This document shows, in pieces, positions 43,952 through 53,396 of a stretch of DNA of 64,000 bases. Made by a program: the position numbers and the translations under genes. The DNA is from Lacibacter cauensis. GTDB lineage: Bacteria > Bacteroidota > Bacteroidia > Chitinophagales > Chitinophagaceae. The DNA lies in NCBI RefSeq assembly GCF_007830055.1, contig NZ_VLLE01000004.1:153248-217247 (forward strand), read 5' to 3'. How positions within the stretch are numbered: position 1 is the stretch's first letter; the number at the start of each line of letters is the position of its first letter. The notes under the pieces were generated by a model. That model was given only the letters and a program-made list of their open reading frames with translations. It was not told the DNA's origin and searched no databases.

Positions 43952-46123
43952 ATGAAGAAGTTTTTTCTTGGATTTTGTTTTTTAGTTTTTGGCTTTTTAT
44001 CGTTTGCCCAATTTAAAGCCGATAAAATTAAATGGACGGCCGATGGCTCTTCCATGTACGAAAAGGAAAAGAACAGCATCACCAAAATGAATTTGAAGAC
44101 AGGTCAGCAAACGGTGCTCGTTCCTGCAGATGTATTAAAAGCAAATGGTAAAACAATCAACGTCGCTGATTTTGAAGTAAGCAATAACGATCAGCTGGTG
44201 CTCATCTTTACCAACACAGCCCGTGTATGGCGTTACAATACCAGAGGCGATTATTGGTACTACCACATCCCCACCAAACGTTTACAGCAGATCGGGAAAG
44301 ATCGTCCTGCACAAAGTTTGCTCTACGCCAAAATTTCGCCCGATGGTGAACTGGCAGCTTATGTTTCGGAAAACAATCTCTATGTAGAAGAGCTTGCTTC
44401 CGGCAAATCGAAAGCACTTACATCAACCAACAATACCAAAAAACTCATCAACGGTACATTCGATTGGGTGTACGAAGAAGAGTTTGGTTGCCGTGATGGT
44501 TTCCGCTGGAGTGCCGATGGTAAAAGCATTGCCTACTGGCAGGTAGATGCGAACCAGATCAAAGATTATTACATGCTCAACACAACCGATGGTAATTATT
44601 CGAAAGTAATTCCGGTAGAATACCCGAAAGTAGGTGAACAACCATCGCCGGTAAAAATTGGCGTGGTTACCATTAAAACAGGTGAAACAAAATGGATGAA
44701 CATTCCCGGTGATGCGGCTAATAATTACTTGCCACGTATGGAATGGAGCGGAGCAAATGAATTGATTGTGCAGCAACTCAACCGTAAGCAAAACGAAAGC
44801 AAACTCTATTTCTGCAATACAACTACCGGCGAAGCAAAACAGTTTTATGCAGAAACGGATAAAGCATGGATCGATATTAAAAGCCGCTGGAACGATGATG
44901 ATCCACGTGGTTGGGAGTTTATCGAAAAAGGAAAATCGTTTTTATGGGTGAGTGAAAAAGATGGCTGGCGACATATTTACAAAGTAACACGTGAGGGAAA
45001 AGAAACATTACTCACCATTGGCAATTATGATATTGCAGCCATCAGTGCAGTAGATGAAGCAAAGAATGAATTGTATTTTATTGCATCGCCCGACAATGCG
45101 ATACAACGTTATTTGTACAAAGTTAAAATGGATGGCAAGAGCAAAGCAGTGCGTGTAACACCTGCAGGTTACGAAGGCACCAACAGTTACGAGTGCTCCC
45201 CTACCGGACGTTATGCGGTGCATAGTTTTACCAGTCGCTCGGTTGCACCTGCCACACAGTTTTTAAATCTTGCTACTCACAAACCTGTTGCAGGCGATGA
45301 ATTATTGAAAACAATCAAACCGGTTAATAAAGACAATCTGGAATTCTTTACCATTACCACCGAAGATGGTGTTACAATGGATGGCTGGATCAGTAAGCCG
45401 AAGAATTATGATCCAACCAAAAAATATCCTGTGCTGCTGTATGTGTACAGCGAGCCCGCTGCAACAACAGTGGAAGATGATTTTTATGCCGGCAATAACT
45501 TTTTGTTTGGTGGCGATATGAATGCACAAGGTTATTTCTATGTATCCTTCAACAGCAGAGGTACACCAACGTTGAAAGGTGCAGAATGGCGCAAGAGTAT
45601 TTACAAACAAATCGGCCGCATCAATATTCGTGACCAGGCAATGGGTATGAAAAAGTTATTGGCAGATCGTTCTTATCTCGATGCAAGCCGTGTTGCTGTG
45701 TGGGGCTGGAGCGGCGGCGGTTCATCTACCCTGCATTTATTGTTTCAATATCCCGATCTGTTCCAGACAGGTATTTCCATTGCAGCAGTAGGTAATCAAT
45801 TGTTTTACGATAATATTTACCAGGAACGCTACATGGGTTTGCCACAGGAAAACAAAGATGATTTCATCAAAGGTTCTCCTATTACCTATGCAAAAAACCT
45901 GAAAGGAAATTTATTGTACATCCATGGCACCGGTGATGACAATGTGCATTATAGTAATGCCGAAGTATTGGTGAATGAATTGATCAAGCAGGGTAAGCTG
46001 TTCCAGTTTATGCCTTACCCTAACCGCACACACAGCATCAGCGAAGGGGCTGGTACGTTTCAACATTTATCGAAACTGTACACTGCGTATTTAAAAGAGA
46101 AATGTCCTCCGGGAGCGAGATAA
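43952..46123 (+). CDS. S9 family dipeptidyl-peptidase IV-like serine peptidase
   Basis: A 723-residue exported peptidase (signal MKKFFLGFCFLVFGFLSFAQ) that removes N-terminal dipeptides after Pro or Ala. The DPP-IV N-terminal propeller occupies about 25-460, with the EE motif DWVYEEEFGCRDGFRWS that binds the peptide N-terminus. The alpha/beta-hydrolase domain has the catalytic Ser587 in GWSGGGSST (the usual Tyr after Ser is Gly), an Asp at 662-663 (GTGDDNVH) and His694 (NRTHS). It probably works with the nearby M20 peptidase in peptide use. Confidence 0.93.
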   Translation: MKKFFLGFCFLVFGFLSFAQFKADKIKWTADGSSMYEKEKNSITKMNLKTGQQTVLVPADVLKANGKTINVADFEVSNNDQLVLIFTNTARVWRYNTRGDYWYYHIPTKRLQQIGKDRPAQSLLYAKISPDGELAAYVSENNLYVEELASGKSKALTSTNNTKKLINGTFDWVYEEEFGCRDGFRWSADGKSIAYWQVDANQIKDYYMLNTTDGNYSKVIPVEYPKVGEQPSPVKIGVVTIKTGETKWMNIPGDAANNYLPRMEWSGANELIVQQLNRKQNESKLYFCNTTTGEAKQFYAETDKAWIDIKSRWNDDDPRGWEFIEKGKSFLWVSEKDGWRHIYKVTREGKETLLTIGNYDIAAISAVDEAKNELYFIASPDNAIQRYLYKVKMDGKSKAVRVTPAGYEGTNSYECSPTGRYAVHSFTSRSVAPATQFLNLATHKPVAGDELLKTIKPVNKDNLEFFTITTEDGVTMDGWISKPKNYDPTKKYPVLLYVYSEPAATTVEDDFYAGNNFLFGGDMNAQGYFYVSFNSRGTPTLKGAEWRKSIYKQIGRINIRDQAMGMKKLLADRSYLDASRVAVWGWSGGGSSTLHLLFQYPDLFQTGISIAAVGNQLFYDNIYQERYMGLPQENKDDFIKGSPITYAKNLKGNLLYIHGTGDDNVHYSNAEVLVNELIKQGKLFQFMPYPNRTHSISEGAGTFQHLSKLYTAYLKEKCPPGAR

Positions 46124-46133
46124 AAATTCTGAT

Positions 46134-46164
46134 AAAAACGGGATGCTTCGCATCCCGTTTTTAT
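46134..46164 (+). terminator. Rho-independent terminator
   Basis: AAAAACGGGATGC pairs with GCATCCCGTTTTT across TTC. Confidence 0.9.
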
Positions 46165-46176
46165 TTTGAGAACTTC

Positions 46177-46254
46177 AACCTGACAGGTTTATTTCCTATT
46201 TGCCAACAACCTTCAGTTTTGCTGATTTCTCTAAACGCATTAACCTGTCAGGTT
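46177..46254. repeat. Inverted pair AACCTGACAGGTT / AACCTGTCAGGTT
   Basis: The 13-mers at 46177-46189 and 46242-46254 are exact reverse complements, and each is itself nearly palindromic. They lie 52 bp apart in the gap before the amidohydrolase gene. Confidence 0.65.
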
Positions 46255-46310
46255 ACATAAGTAACTTAATCAACCAAATAATCTTAACTTAACGTAACAA
46301 CCAAATTTGC

Positions 46311-47603
46311 ATGAGACAATTTCTTTTTTTCTTCCTCCTGCTTACAGCAGTGCAGGTAACAGCACAACGTACATTGATTCATTGCGGCAAACTCATCGAT
46401 ACAAAAGATGGGAAAGTCATTAACAATGTAACCATTATTGTACAAGGCAATGCTATTGTGGATGTGGTGAATGGTTTTACAACTGCTGCAGCCAACGATA
46501 AAGTGATCGACTTAAAAAACAAAACGGTGATGCCCGGCTTAATGGATATGCATGTGCATTTAGAACAGGAAACCAAACGGGGAGCTGTAGCCGATAAGTT
46601 TATTCAGAATCCATCCGATGTGGCGTTTCAAAGTACGGTGTATGCACGTGTAACTTTAATGGCAGGTTTTACAATGGTGAGAGATTTAGGCGGCAGCGGC
46701 GTAAATCTTTCGTTGCGTAATTCAATTAATAAAGGCATTGTTGTTGGGCCTCGTATTTTTTCTGCAGGCAAATCCATTGCTACAACAGGCGGCCATGCAG
46801 ATCCTACCAATGGTTACAGGAAAGATCTGATGGGCGATCCCGGTCCGGCAGAAGGTGTTATTAACGGACCGGAAGATGCGTACCATGCCGTTCGTCAGCG
46901 TTATAAAGATGGAAGTGATTGCATTAAGATCACGGCGACAGGTGGTGTGTTGAGCCAGGCAAAAGATGGCTCCAGTCCACAGTTTACCATTGAAGAAGTA
47001 AAAGCTATTGTAACTGCTGCCAAAGATTATGGTTTTATTGTGGCTGCACATGCACATGGTGCAGAAGGAATCAAGCGTGCTATTAAAGGTGGTGTTACCA
47101 GCATTGAACACGGAACGTATTTAGATAACGAAGGCATTGCACTCGCCAAAGAATACGGCACCTGGTTAGTGCCAACCATTACTGCAGGTAAATCAACAGC
47201 AGATAGTGCAAAGATTCCCGGCTACTATACAGACATTGTTACACCAAAAGCCTTGGCGGTTGGTCCGCATATCCAAAACACCTTTGCAAAAGCGTACAAG
47301 GCAGGTGTAAAGATTGCCTTTGGTACCGATGCAGGTGTGTTTGCACATGGTAAAAACTGGATGGAGTTTGTATACATGACCGAAGCCGGCATGCCGGCCA
47401 TGGAAGCCATTCAATCTGCCACTAAAAATGCAGCAACCATGTTGAACATGTGGGATAAGCTGGGCAGTATTGAAAAAGGAAAGATCGCCGATATTATTGC
47501 TGTTGATGGCGATCCGTTAACCGATATTCAGGTGATGGGTAAAGTGGTTTTTGTGATGAAGGATGGTAAAGTGTATAAGAAAGATGGGGTGCAGGTATTG
47601 TAA
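46311..47603 (+). CDS. Exported amidohydrolase-family metal hydrolase (prolidase/imidazolonepropionase-like)
   Basis: A 430-residue protein with signal peptide [19 protein letters not shown]. The amidohydrolase core has the first metal motif [14 protein letters not shown], a Lys ligand region ([11 protein letters not shown]), the His motifs [15 protein letters not shown] and TSIEHGTY, and the final Asp in [12 protein letters not shown]. Family members hydrolyse dipeptides with C-terminal Pro or basic residues or N-acyl amino acids. It is predicted periplasmic. Its gap from the DPP-IV gene holds a terminator, so it is probably transcribed alone. Confidence 0.9.
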   Translation: MRQFLFFFLLLTAVQVTAQRTLIHCGKLIDTKDGKVINNVTIIVQGNAIVDVVNGFTTAAANDKVIDLKNKTVMPGLMDMHVHLEQETKRGAVADKFIQNPSDVAFQSTVYARVTLMAGFTMVRDLGGSGVNLSLRNSINKGIVVGPRIFSAGKSIATTGGHADPTNGYRKDLMGDPGPAEGVINGPEDAYHAVRQRYKDGSDCIKITATGGVLSQAKDGSSPQFTIEEVKAIVTAAKDYGFIVAAHAHGAEGIKRAIKGGVTSIEHGTYLDNEGIALAKEYGTWLVPTITAGKSTADSAKIPGYYTDIVTPKALAVGPHIQNTFAKAYKAGVKIAFGTDAGVFAHGKNWMEFVYMTEAGMPAMEAIQSATKNAATMLNMWDKLGSIEKGKIADIIAVDGDPLTDIQVMGKVVFVMKDGKVYKKDGVQVL

Positions 47604-47649
47604 GATGTTTGATTCAAGATGTAGAAAATATTTATGAAGTTCATTGCTG

Positions 47650-47726
47650 CTGCCATCCTGACGAAGGAAGGATCTGTTGCTTTTTGCACCGCAGTTGAAC
47701 AGATCCCTCGTTCCTCGGGATGACAG
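47650..47726. repeat. Palindromic element, copy 2 (CATCCTGACG ... CTCGGGATGACAG)
   Basis: The 27-bp arms 47650-47676 and 47700-47726 match at 22 of 27 positions as reverse complements, with a 23-bp loop. A near-identical solo right arm lies at 25272-25297. Confidence 0.75.
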
Positions 47727-47770
47727 TTCTTTTCGTCACTAGTTCTTTCTTCATCAAGCCTAGATTGTAT

Positions 47771-47800
47771 AAATAAAAAAGGCGCAGAAAAATCTGCGCC
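47771..47800 (-). terminator. Terminator of the M20 gene
   Basis: GGCGCAGA pairs with TCTGCGCC across AAAA. On the minus strand the stem is followed by TTTTTTATTT. Confidence 0.85.
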
Positions 47801-47826
47801 TTCTGTGTTATCTGTGAGCAAAACAA

Positions 47827-49191
47827 TTACGCTTCCGCAAAGTGCTTATGGAAATACGGGATCGTTTCAATGCCTTTATAGAAATTAAAAATATCGTACT
47901 TCTCATTCGGGCTGTGCAGGTTGTCGCTGTCTAAACCAAAACCCATGAACACGATCTTAATACCGAGTTCTTTTTCAAACAACGCACAAATAGGAATACT
48001 GCCACCGCCACGCACAGGAATAGCCTCTTTGCCAAATGTATCTTTAATAGCAGCAGCTGCAGCTTTGTAAGCCTTGCTGTCAACAGGCGTCATGTACGGT
48101 TCGCCACCATGATGCTCATGTGCATTTACCGTTACACCTGCTGGTGCTATGCTCTTAAAGTAATTCAATAATTTCTCCGTGATCTTTTCGCTTGATTGGT
48201 TGGGTACCAACCGTGCAGAAATTTTTGCAAATGCTTTCGAAGGCAAAACAGTTTTTGCACCTTCACCGGTATAACCACCCCAAATACCGTTCAACTCTAA
48301 TGTTGGACGGATACCGGTACGTTCATTGGTCGTAAATCCATTTTCGCCCCAGAGTTTATCTACTCCCAAATCGGCAGCGTATTCGTTTTCATCGTAAGGA
48401 GCAGCAGCCATCATCTTGCGTTCTTCGGCAGTTGCTTCCACTACATCATCATAAAAACCGGGAATGGTGATGTGGTTGTTTTCATCATGACAGCTGGCAA
48501 TCATCTTCGCCAACATGGTAATTGGATTGGCAACAGCACCGCCGTACACGCCACTGTGCAAGTCACGGTTCGGGCCGGTTACTTCCACTTCAATATAACT
48601 TAAGCCACGCACACCAATATCAATGCTGGGGTTCTCCATGCTGATCATGGCTGTATCGCTGATGAGCACTACATCTGCCTTCAGTAATTCTTTATTGGCT
48701 TTTACAAACGTTGCAAGGTTGGGACTGCCCACTTCTTCTTCACCTTCAATGCAAAATTTAATATTGGTAGTAAGCGAATTTGTTTTCACCATTGTTTCCA
48801 ATGCTTTCACGTGCATATAAAACTGCCCTTTATCATCGCAGGCACCACGTGCATATATTTTTCCGTCTTTAATTGTCGGATCAAACGGATCGCTGTGCCA
48901 GAGGTTTAACGGATCAACCGGCTGTACATCGTAATGGCCATAAACCAACACTGTTGGCTTCGACGGATCAATGATTTTTTCGCCATACACAATCGGGTGA
49001 CCGGGTGTTTCATAAATGGTCACCGTATCGGCACCGGCTTCGAGCAAACGTTGTTTCACCGCTTCTGCACACGCCACCATATCGGTTTTATTTTCACTTT
49101 TCGCACTGATTGAAGGAATACGTAAGAGATCGAGCAACTCATTTAAAAAACGTTCCTTGTTTTGTTCCTGGTAATCTTTCCATGCCTGCAT
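47827..49191 (-). CDS. M20 family dipeptidase
   Basis: A 454-residue cytosolic zinc peptidase. Metal and catalytic motifs: VYGHYDVQPVDP (His/Asp), the ACDDKGQFYMHVKALE bridging Asp, and GEEEVGSPNL (Glu base and metal ligand). It belongs to the PepV/CNDP-like dipeptidase subgroup that cleaves dipeptides. There is no signal peptide. A structured stem sits in the upstream region (49398-49456). A terminator follows at the 3' end. Confidence 0.92.
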   Translation of the reverse strand: MQAWKDYQEQNKERFLNELLDLLRIPSISAKSENKTDMVACAEAVKQRLLEAGADTVTIYETPGHPIVYGEKIIDPSKPTVLVYGHYDVQPVDPLNLWHSDPFDPTIKDGKIYARGACDDKGQFYMHVKALETMVKTNSLTTNIKFCIEGEEEVGSPNLATFVKANKELLKADVVLISDTAMISMENPSIDIGVRGLSYIEVEVTGPNRDLHSGVYGGAVANPITMLAKMIASCHDENNHITIPGFYDDVVEATAEERKMMAAAPYDENEYAADLGVDKLWGENGFTTNERTGIRPTLELNGIWGGYTGEGAKTVLPSKAFAKISARLVPNQSSEKITEKLLNYFKSIAPAGVTVNAHEHHGGEPYMTPVDSKAYKAAAAAIKDTFGKEAIPVRGGGSIPICALFEKELGIKIVFMGFGLDSDNLHSPNEKYDIFNFYKGIETIPYFHKHFAEA

Positions 49192-49397
49192 AATACAATA
49201 GTTTAATGCTTTTGAATAAGGAGTACGAATGTAGGAGTTCGGCCCAAGGTTGCCAAGTTTTTACCAAGTGCGTTGAGGCAGATGCCGGCAAAACTTGACC
49301 CACTTTTACGTAAGGGTTAAAGAAATGTGAAGAAGAAAAATATGTGTGGAAGTTCTGCAACATTGTATCTTTTCCATCGTTAATATTGCATCCATAA

Positions 49398-49456
49398 CGG
49401 CCTCTGCAGATGCTACTTCCCGCTTGCTATTGTGAAGATGTTTTCTGCAGGGGCCG
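49398..49456. promoter_or_regulatory. 12-bp stem with 35-nt loop upstream of the M20 gene
   Basis: CGGCCTCTGCAG (49398-49409) pairs with CTGCAGGGGCCG (49445-49456), with one T-G wobble. Read on the minus strand it lies between the EEP gene stop and the M20 start. It could be a 5'-leader structure or transcript-end stabiliser. Confidence 0.4.
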
Positions 49457-49480
49457 TGACTATTTCGGGCCTATTCTTTT

Positions 49481-50434
49481 TTATAATTTAATGGTTACAG
49501 CAACAGGACAATGATCGGACGCTCCCTGTTTATCGGTAACTCCCTCGAATCTTGCTCCGCTATATTTGGTTGCTTTTGTAACAATGCCTTTCCGAACAAT
49601 TACAGGTATTGCATCTGGATTTGTTGTGGCCAGTTGTTTCGACAGAAAAATATAATCGATTTGTTTGTAGCGTTCATCTATAGGCACAGTCGTTTTATCC
49701 CAGTAATGCGTCCATTGTTCAGCAACATCAGTAATGCGTGTCTGCACAATATTTTCCATCCAGTTACTTCCTACTAATTTTTTCAAGCTTGTTTTATCGT
49801 CGGGGTAATCGTTTAAATCGCCCAACACAATCCAGTTGCTTTTCTCCGGTTTGTTTTTGTATTTCTGTTTAATGATGTCTAACACAGCCTGCGCCTGCAG
49901 TTCTCTTCTTGCTGCCGTCTTGGCCCTTTTTTGTGCAGGTGTAAGATTGCCTTTGTCGAACATCGATTTAAAATGATTGACAAATAAAGTAAGCGGTTTA
50001 TCGCCAATGAGAAAATCAGCTTCCAAGCAATCTCTCGAAAACACAGTTGTTAATCCGCTTTTGAGATACTGGTGCGTTTTTACATAGCTGATAGGAATTT
50101 TGCTGATGATGGCCACGTCAATCAATCTCGGATCATTTGCATCAATCAACATCCTGTATTTATAACCGGAAGAAGAAAGATATTGCGATACAAAGTTTTT
50201 CAGCGTATCCATATTCTCCACTTCCTGCAAACAAACAATATCTGCCTTGGTAGCTTTAATGGCATCGGCAGTAAGTTGTCGTTCAGTTTCGTTTACAGTT
50301 GACAGCACCGACTTATCAATAACAAACCCATCGGTAATTTTTTTCTCTACCTGTTCTTTGGTAAGATTTTTATTGAAGCGGTAACGACGAAACAGGTTTT
50401 CGCAATTGAAGGTTGCAACAGTAACAGTAGGCAT
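49481..50434 (-). CDS. Endonuclease/exonuclease/phosphatase (EEP) family protein
   Basis: The ATG at 50434 (MPTVTVATFNCENLF) matches the family's natural start, giving 317 residues; an in-frame upstream stretch is rejected. Motifs of the EEP fold are TFNCENLF (Asn), IVCLQEVEN (metal Glu), LFVNHFKS, WIVLGDLNDYPDD (Asp/Asn) and ASDHCPVAVTI (Asp-His). It has no signal peptide and may be a metal-dependent nuclease or phosphodiesterase; the substrate is unknown. Confidence 0.88.
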   Translation of the reverse strand: MPTVTVATFNCENLFRRYRFNKNLTKEQVEKKITDGFVIDKSVLSTVNETERQLTADAIKATKADIVCLQEVENMDTLKNFVSQYLSSSGYKYRMLIDANDPRLIDVAIISKIPISYVKTHQYLKSGLTTVFSRDCLEADFLIGDKPLTLFVNHFKSMFDKGNLTPAQKRAKTAARRELQAQAVLDIIKQKYKNKPEKSNWIVLGDLNDYPDDKTSLKKLVGSNWMENIVQTRITDVAEQWTHYWDKTTVPIDERYKQIDYIFLSKQLATTNPDAIPVIVRKGIVTKATKYSGARFEGVTDKQGASDHCPVAVTIKL

Positions 50435-50505
50435 ATAAATAGTTTTGTTAGAAAGATACTGTTTAACCGGTGCTGCTGCAATACTGCAAAACGTGCAGGC
50501 CATAC

Positions 50506-50536
50506 AATAAAAAAGCCCTGCAATGCTGCAGGGCTT
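50506..50536 (-). terminator. Terminator of the superoxide dismutase gene
   Basis: AAGCCCTGCA pairs with TGCAGGGCTT across ATGC. On the minus strand it is followed by TTTTTTATTG. Confidence 0.85.
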
Positions 50537-50557
50537 CGTTATCGCTTTGTATGATTT

Positions 50558-51307
50558 TTATAATGCGGAATAACGTTGCTGCACAAATTCCCAGTTCACA
50601 ACTTTCCACCAGGCTGCAATGTAATCGGGACGTTTATTCTGGTACTTAAGATAGTAAGCATGCTCCCACACATCTAACCCCAGCAGTGGTGTTCCTTTAA
50701 TATCGCTCACATTCATCAATGGATTATCCTGGTTAGGCGTTGAACCGATTTTCAATTGTTTGTTCCCATCCACATACAACCAGGCCCAGCCACTACCGAA
50801 ACGGTTTTTACCGGCATCGGTAAACTGTGTTTGAAATGCTTCGAAACTGCCGAACGATTGCTGAATAGATGAAAGTAATGCACCAGTTGGCTGTCCGCCA
50901 CCATTGGGCTTCATACAACGCCAGAACAATTCGTGATTGTAATGACCACCTCCATTGTTGCGAACCTTGGCTGAGTAGGCAGAGATATTGCTGAAAATAT
51001 TCTCCACCGGTTTACTCTGATCGATATTCTCAGCTTTTGCTGCATCACGCAAATTGGTTGCATACGCAGCAGCATGTTTGCTGTAATGAATTTCCATGGT
51101 CATGGCATCAATGATCGGCTCAAGGTCTTTATAGCCATAAGGCAAAGGCGTTTGCTCAAAGCCAACCAATGCAGCTCCACCACTAATAACTTTTGCAGAA
51201 GTACAACCTGCCAACAGATCAACACCCGCTACACTTGCGGCGGCTACAGCAACCGTTGTTTTTGCAGTCTGGTTAATAAAACCACGACGTGAAATATGAT
51301 TTGCCAT
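50558..51307 (-). CDS. Exported Fe/Mn superoxide dismutase with Tat-type signal
   Basis: It dismutates superoxide to oxygen and hydrogen peroxide. The 249 residues begin with a Tat-like signal (SRRGFINQTAKTTVAVAAAS) that ends in a lipobox-like LLAGC, then the mature SOD. Metal ligands are in EIHYSKHAAAY, NHELFWRCM and LLGLDVWEHAYYLKYQ. The family core is otherwise standard. The Tat signal predicts a periplasmic and possibly lipid-anchored enzyme, handling extracytoplasmic superoxide. A terminator follows. Confidence 0.93.
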   Translation of the reverse strand: MANHISRRGFINQTAKTTVAVAAASVAGVDLLAGCTSAKVISGGAALVGFEQTPLPYGYKDLEPIIDAMTMEIHYSKHAAAYATNLRDAAKAENIDQSKPVENIFSNISAYSAKVRNNGGGHYNHELFWRCMKPNGGGQPTGALLSSIQQSFGSFEAFQTQFTDAGKNRFGSGWAWLYVDGNKQLKIGSTPNQDNPLMNVSDIKGTPLLGLDVWEHAYYLKYQNKRPDYIAAWWKVVNWEFVQQRYSAL

Positions 51308-51356
51308 AATACTGAGTTTTTGTGGATGTAAGTTACAACCAAATGCTTTGCAGCTG

Positions 51357-52784
51357 TTATTGTTTTTCTTTTAACCAACGGCTCATGCCAATGCGCCGCA
51401 TGGTGCGGTAATAGAACTCCGCATTAAAGAGGTTGGAATCTTTCATGGCCTTCCACGTTAAGAATATTCCGATTGGAATTAATATAGCGGTAGACATCCA
51501 CATACCGGTGAGCGGTTGCATGGCATCTTCTTTTACTAACTTCTCCCCTGTTGTATTCATGATGTGAAATACAATAAAGAAGAACACAGAAATTACCAAT
51601 GGCAATCCAAGCCCGCCTTTACGGATGATAGAACCTAGTGGAGCGCCTATCAGGAACAACACCACGCAGGCGAATGAAAGTGTGAATTTGCGATGCCGCT
51701 CGAGCTTGTGCAAACGTAATTGTTTTTGCTGCTCCTGGTAATCGTACGATAAAAATTCTGCCACACTTTTTACGCCTGATATTTTTGTTACAGCATTTGA
51801 ATACACATTCCGCTTCAAAGAATCTGGAATTAGCTGATCGATATTTTTCGCCTTTGATGCAAAAGGTTTATGTTTTTTCCAAAGGCTGTCGGGTACCGAT
51901 TGCATGGGCAACGATGGCCTTAGTTCATTTTTTGATTTTGTACGAAGCTTCAGCACTACTTTGTCCAGCGAATCTACAACCGTGTTTAGTTGTTGCAGGC
52001 TCAACATTTTGTAATACGTTTTAAACGTTGAGTCGGCTGTTTTATTCAGTTTAAACGAACTGAGGTCGAATACTTTCTTATACTCTTTAAAGCCTAAGCG
52101 GTAATACTCGGTTTCAATGGTTCCGGGGTTTCCTTTTTCCTGGTAGCGCCAGCCATTTTGCAAGTTGAAGGAGAGAAAGCGCTGATCGGGAGAGATCGTC
52201 ATTGTACCTTTTTCTGCAAGAATGATATTATCCTGCAGCGTATAGTTGTGCTCGTATATGACAACGTTATAAATGATGGAGTCGTTTTCTTTCCGGCCGA
52301 TCTTAATAGTATATCCATCAAGTTTTTTATAAAACACACCTTCTTTGATATCAAATGCCGGTTTCGCAACACGTATATCGTACAACAGCGTACGCATTTT
52401 TAATTCAGCAACAGGAATAACATAGTTGGCAAACGCAAAGGCAACCAATCCTAAAATAACCGATACAACCAGCACAGGGCGCATAAAACGCACCAGGGGT
52501 ATACCTGCACTTTTGATGGCAACCAGCTCAAACGATTCGCCCAGGTTGCCAAAAGTCATAATGGAAGAAAGCAAAATACCCAATGGCAATGCCAGCGGAA
52601 CAAGCGTAGTACTTACATAAGCAATAAACTGGAGCAACGTAAATGTATCAATTCCCTTCCCCACAAAATCGTCGATGTATAACCAGAAGAATTGGATAAC
52701 CAGGATAAAAAGCGCAATAAAGAAAGTAGCAAGAAAAGGCCCGATAAACGCTTTTATGATAAGTTTGTCTAACTTTTTTATCAC
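51357..52784 (-). CDS. LptF/LptG family permease (YjgP/YjgQ)
   Basis: A 475-residue inner-membrane protein of the LPS-transport ABC complex family. Three N-terminal TM helices (FIGPFLATFFIALFILVIQF, LALPLGILLSSIMTFGNLGE) and three C-terminal helices (FTLSFACVVLFLIGAPLGSI) flank a periplasmic beta-jellyroll. Together with LptB it extracts lipopolysaccharide toward the outer membrane. The start is a GTG at 52784. It is divergent from a short gene 15 bp away. Whether it plays F or G is not decidable here. Confidence 0.92.
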   Translation of the reverse strand: MIKKLDKLIIKAFIGPFLATFFIALFILVIQFFWLYIDDFVGKGIDTFTLLQFIAYVSTTLVPLALPLGILLSSIMTFGNLGESFELVAIKSAGIPLVRFMRPVLVVSVILGLVAFAFANYVIPVAELKMRTLLYDIRVAKPAFDIKEGVFYKKLDGYTIKIGRKENDSIIYNVVIYEHNYTLQDNIILAEKGTMTISPDQRFLSFNLQNGWRYQEKGNPGTIETEYYRLGFKEYKKVFDLSSFKLNKTADSTFKTYYKMLSLQQLNTVVDSLDKVVLKLRTKSKNELRPSLPMQSVPDSLWKKHKPFASKAKNIDQLIPDSLKRNVYSNAVTKISGVKSVAEFLSYDYQEQQKQLRLHKLERHRKFTLSFACVVLFLIGAPLGSIIRKGGLGLPLVISVFFFIVFHIMNTTGEKLVKEDAMQPLTGMWMSTAILIPIGIFLTWKAMKDSNLFNAEFYYRTMRRIGMSRWLKEKQ

Positions 52785-52799
52785 TGATCTTCTTTTTTT

Positions 52800-53396
52800 A
52801 TGCAGGAAAAAGCAAATGTAAGTCTTTCAGCTTTTGAGCGACAACTGGTAAGCGATCCTGCGTGGATTTTAACAAAGAACGGTATTATTGAAAAGGTTTA
52901 TGCCTTGTTTGGCAATTTGAGTGAAACGTACAAACAAACCGGGCTTTTGCAAAAGCTTCCTGCCGAAATAACTGCTGCAGGCGCAAAAATTTCCAAAGGC
53001 GAAAACTATGAAGGATTGCCGTATGTTATGCTCGACTATCCTCGTTGCTTCAGTAAAGAAAATGTATTCGCTGTACGAACGTTTTTCTGGTGGGGACATT
53101 TCTTCAGCATTACACTGCACATGAAGGGAACTTACCTGCAGCAATACAACGCATCAATACTGGCCTATGAACCTATACTTACTGCAAATGATGTTTGGGT
53201 AAATAACAGCGATGAGGAATGGCATCACCATTTCAGGAGTAACAATATGCAGTTACTGAATGGAAATAAAACATTACTGCAAAACAGACAGATTCTGAAA
53301 CTGGCTTTTGTTTGCAGTTTGGTAGATTGGGATTTTGCCGAAGAAATACTTGAACAGAAATTCCGTTTATTGCTGCAATCGGTACTGAACAGTTAG
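52800..53396 (+). CDS. Cytosolic protein of unknown function (198 aa)
   Basis: It has no signal or TM segment. It contains SDPAWILTKNGIIEKVYALFG, LPYVMLDYPRCFSKENVFAVRTFFWWGHFFSITLHM and a Trp/His-rich EEWHHHF. The motif mix with a long aromatic central strand is reminiscent of small binding-fold proteins but no family is recognised. Its last codon overlaps the stop of the convergent START-like gene by 4 bp, while its 5' end lies close to the LptF/G start. Confidence 0.7.
   Translation: MQEKANVSLSAFERQLVSDPAWILTKNGIIEKVYALFGNLSETYKQTGLLQKLPAEITAAGAKISKGENYEGLPYVMLDYPRCFSKENVFAVRTFFWWGHFFSITLHMKGTYLQQYNASILAYEPILTANDVWVNNSDEEWHHHFRSNNMQLLNGNKTLLQNRQILKLAFVCSLVDWDFAEEILEQKFRLLLQSVLNS

Noticed and set aside
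49139-49363. 74-residue minus-strand ORF ahead of the M20 gene
   Set aside because: It overlaps the 5' end of the M20 dipeptidase in another frame and its composition does not look coding.
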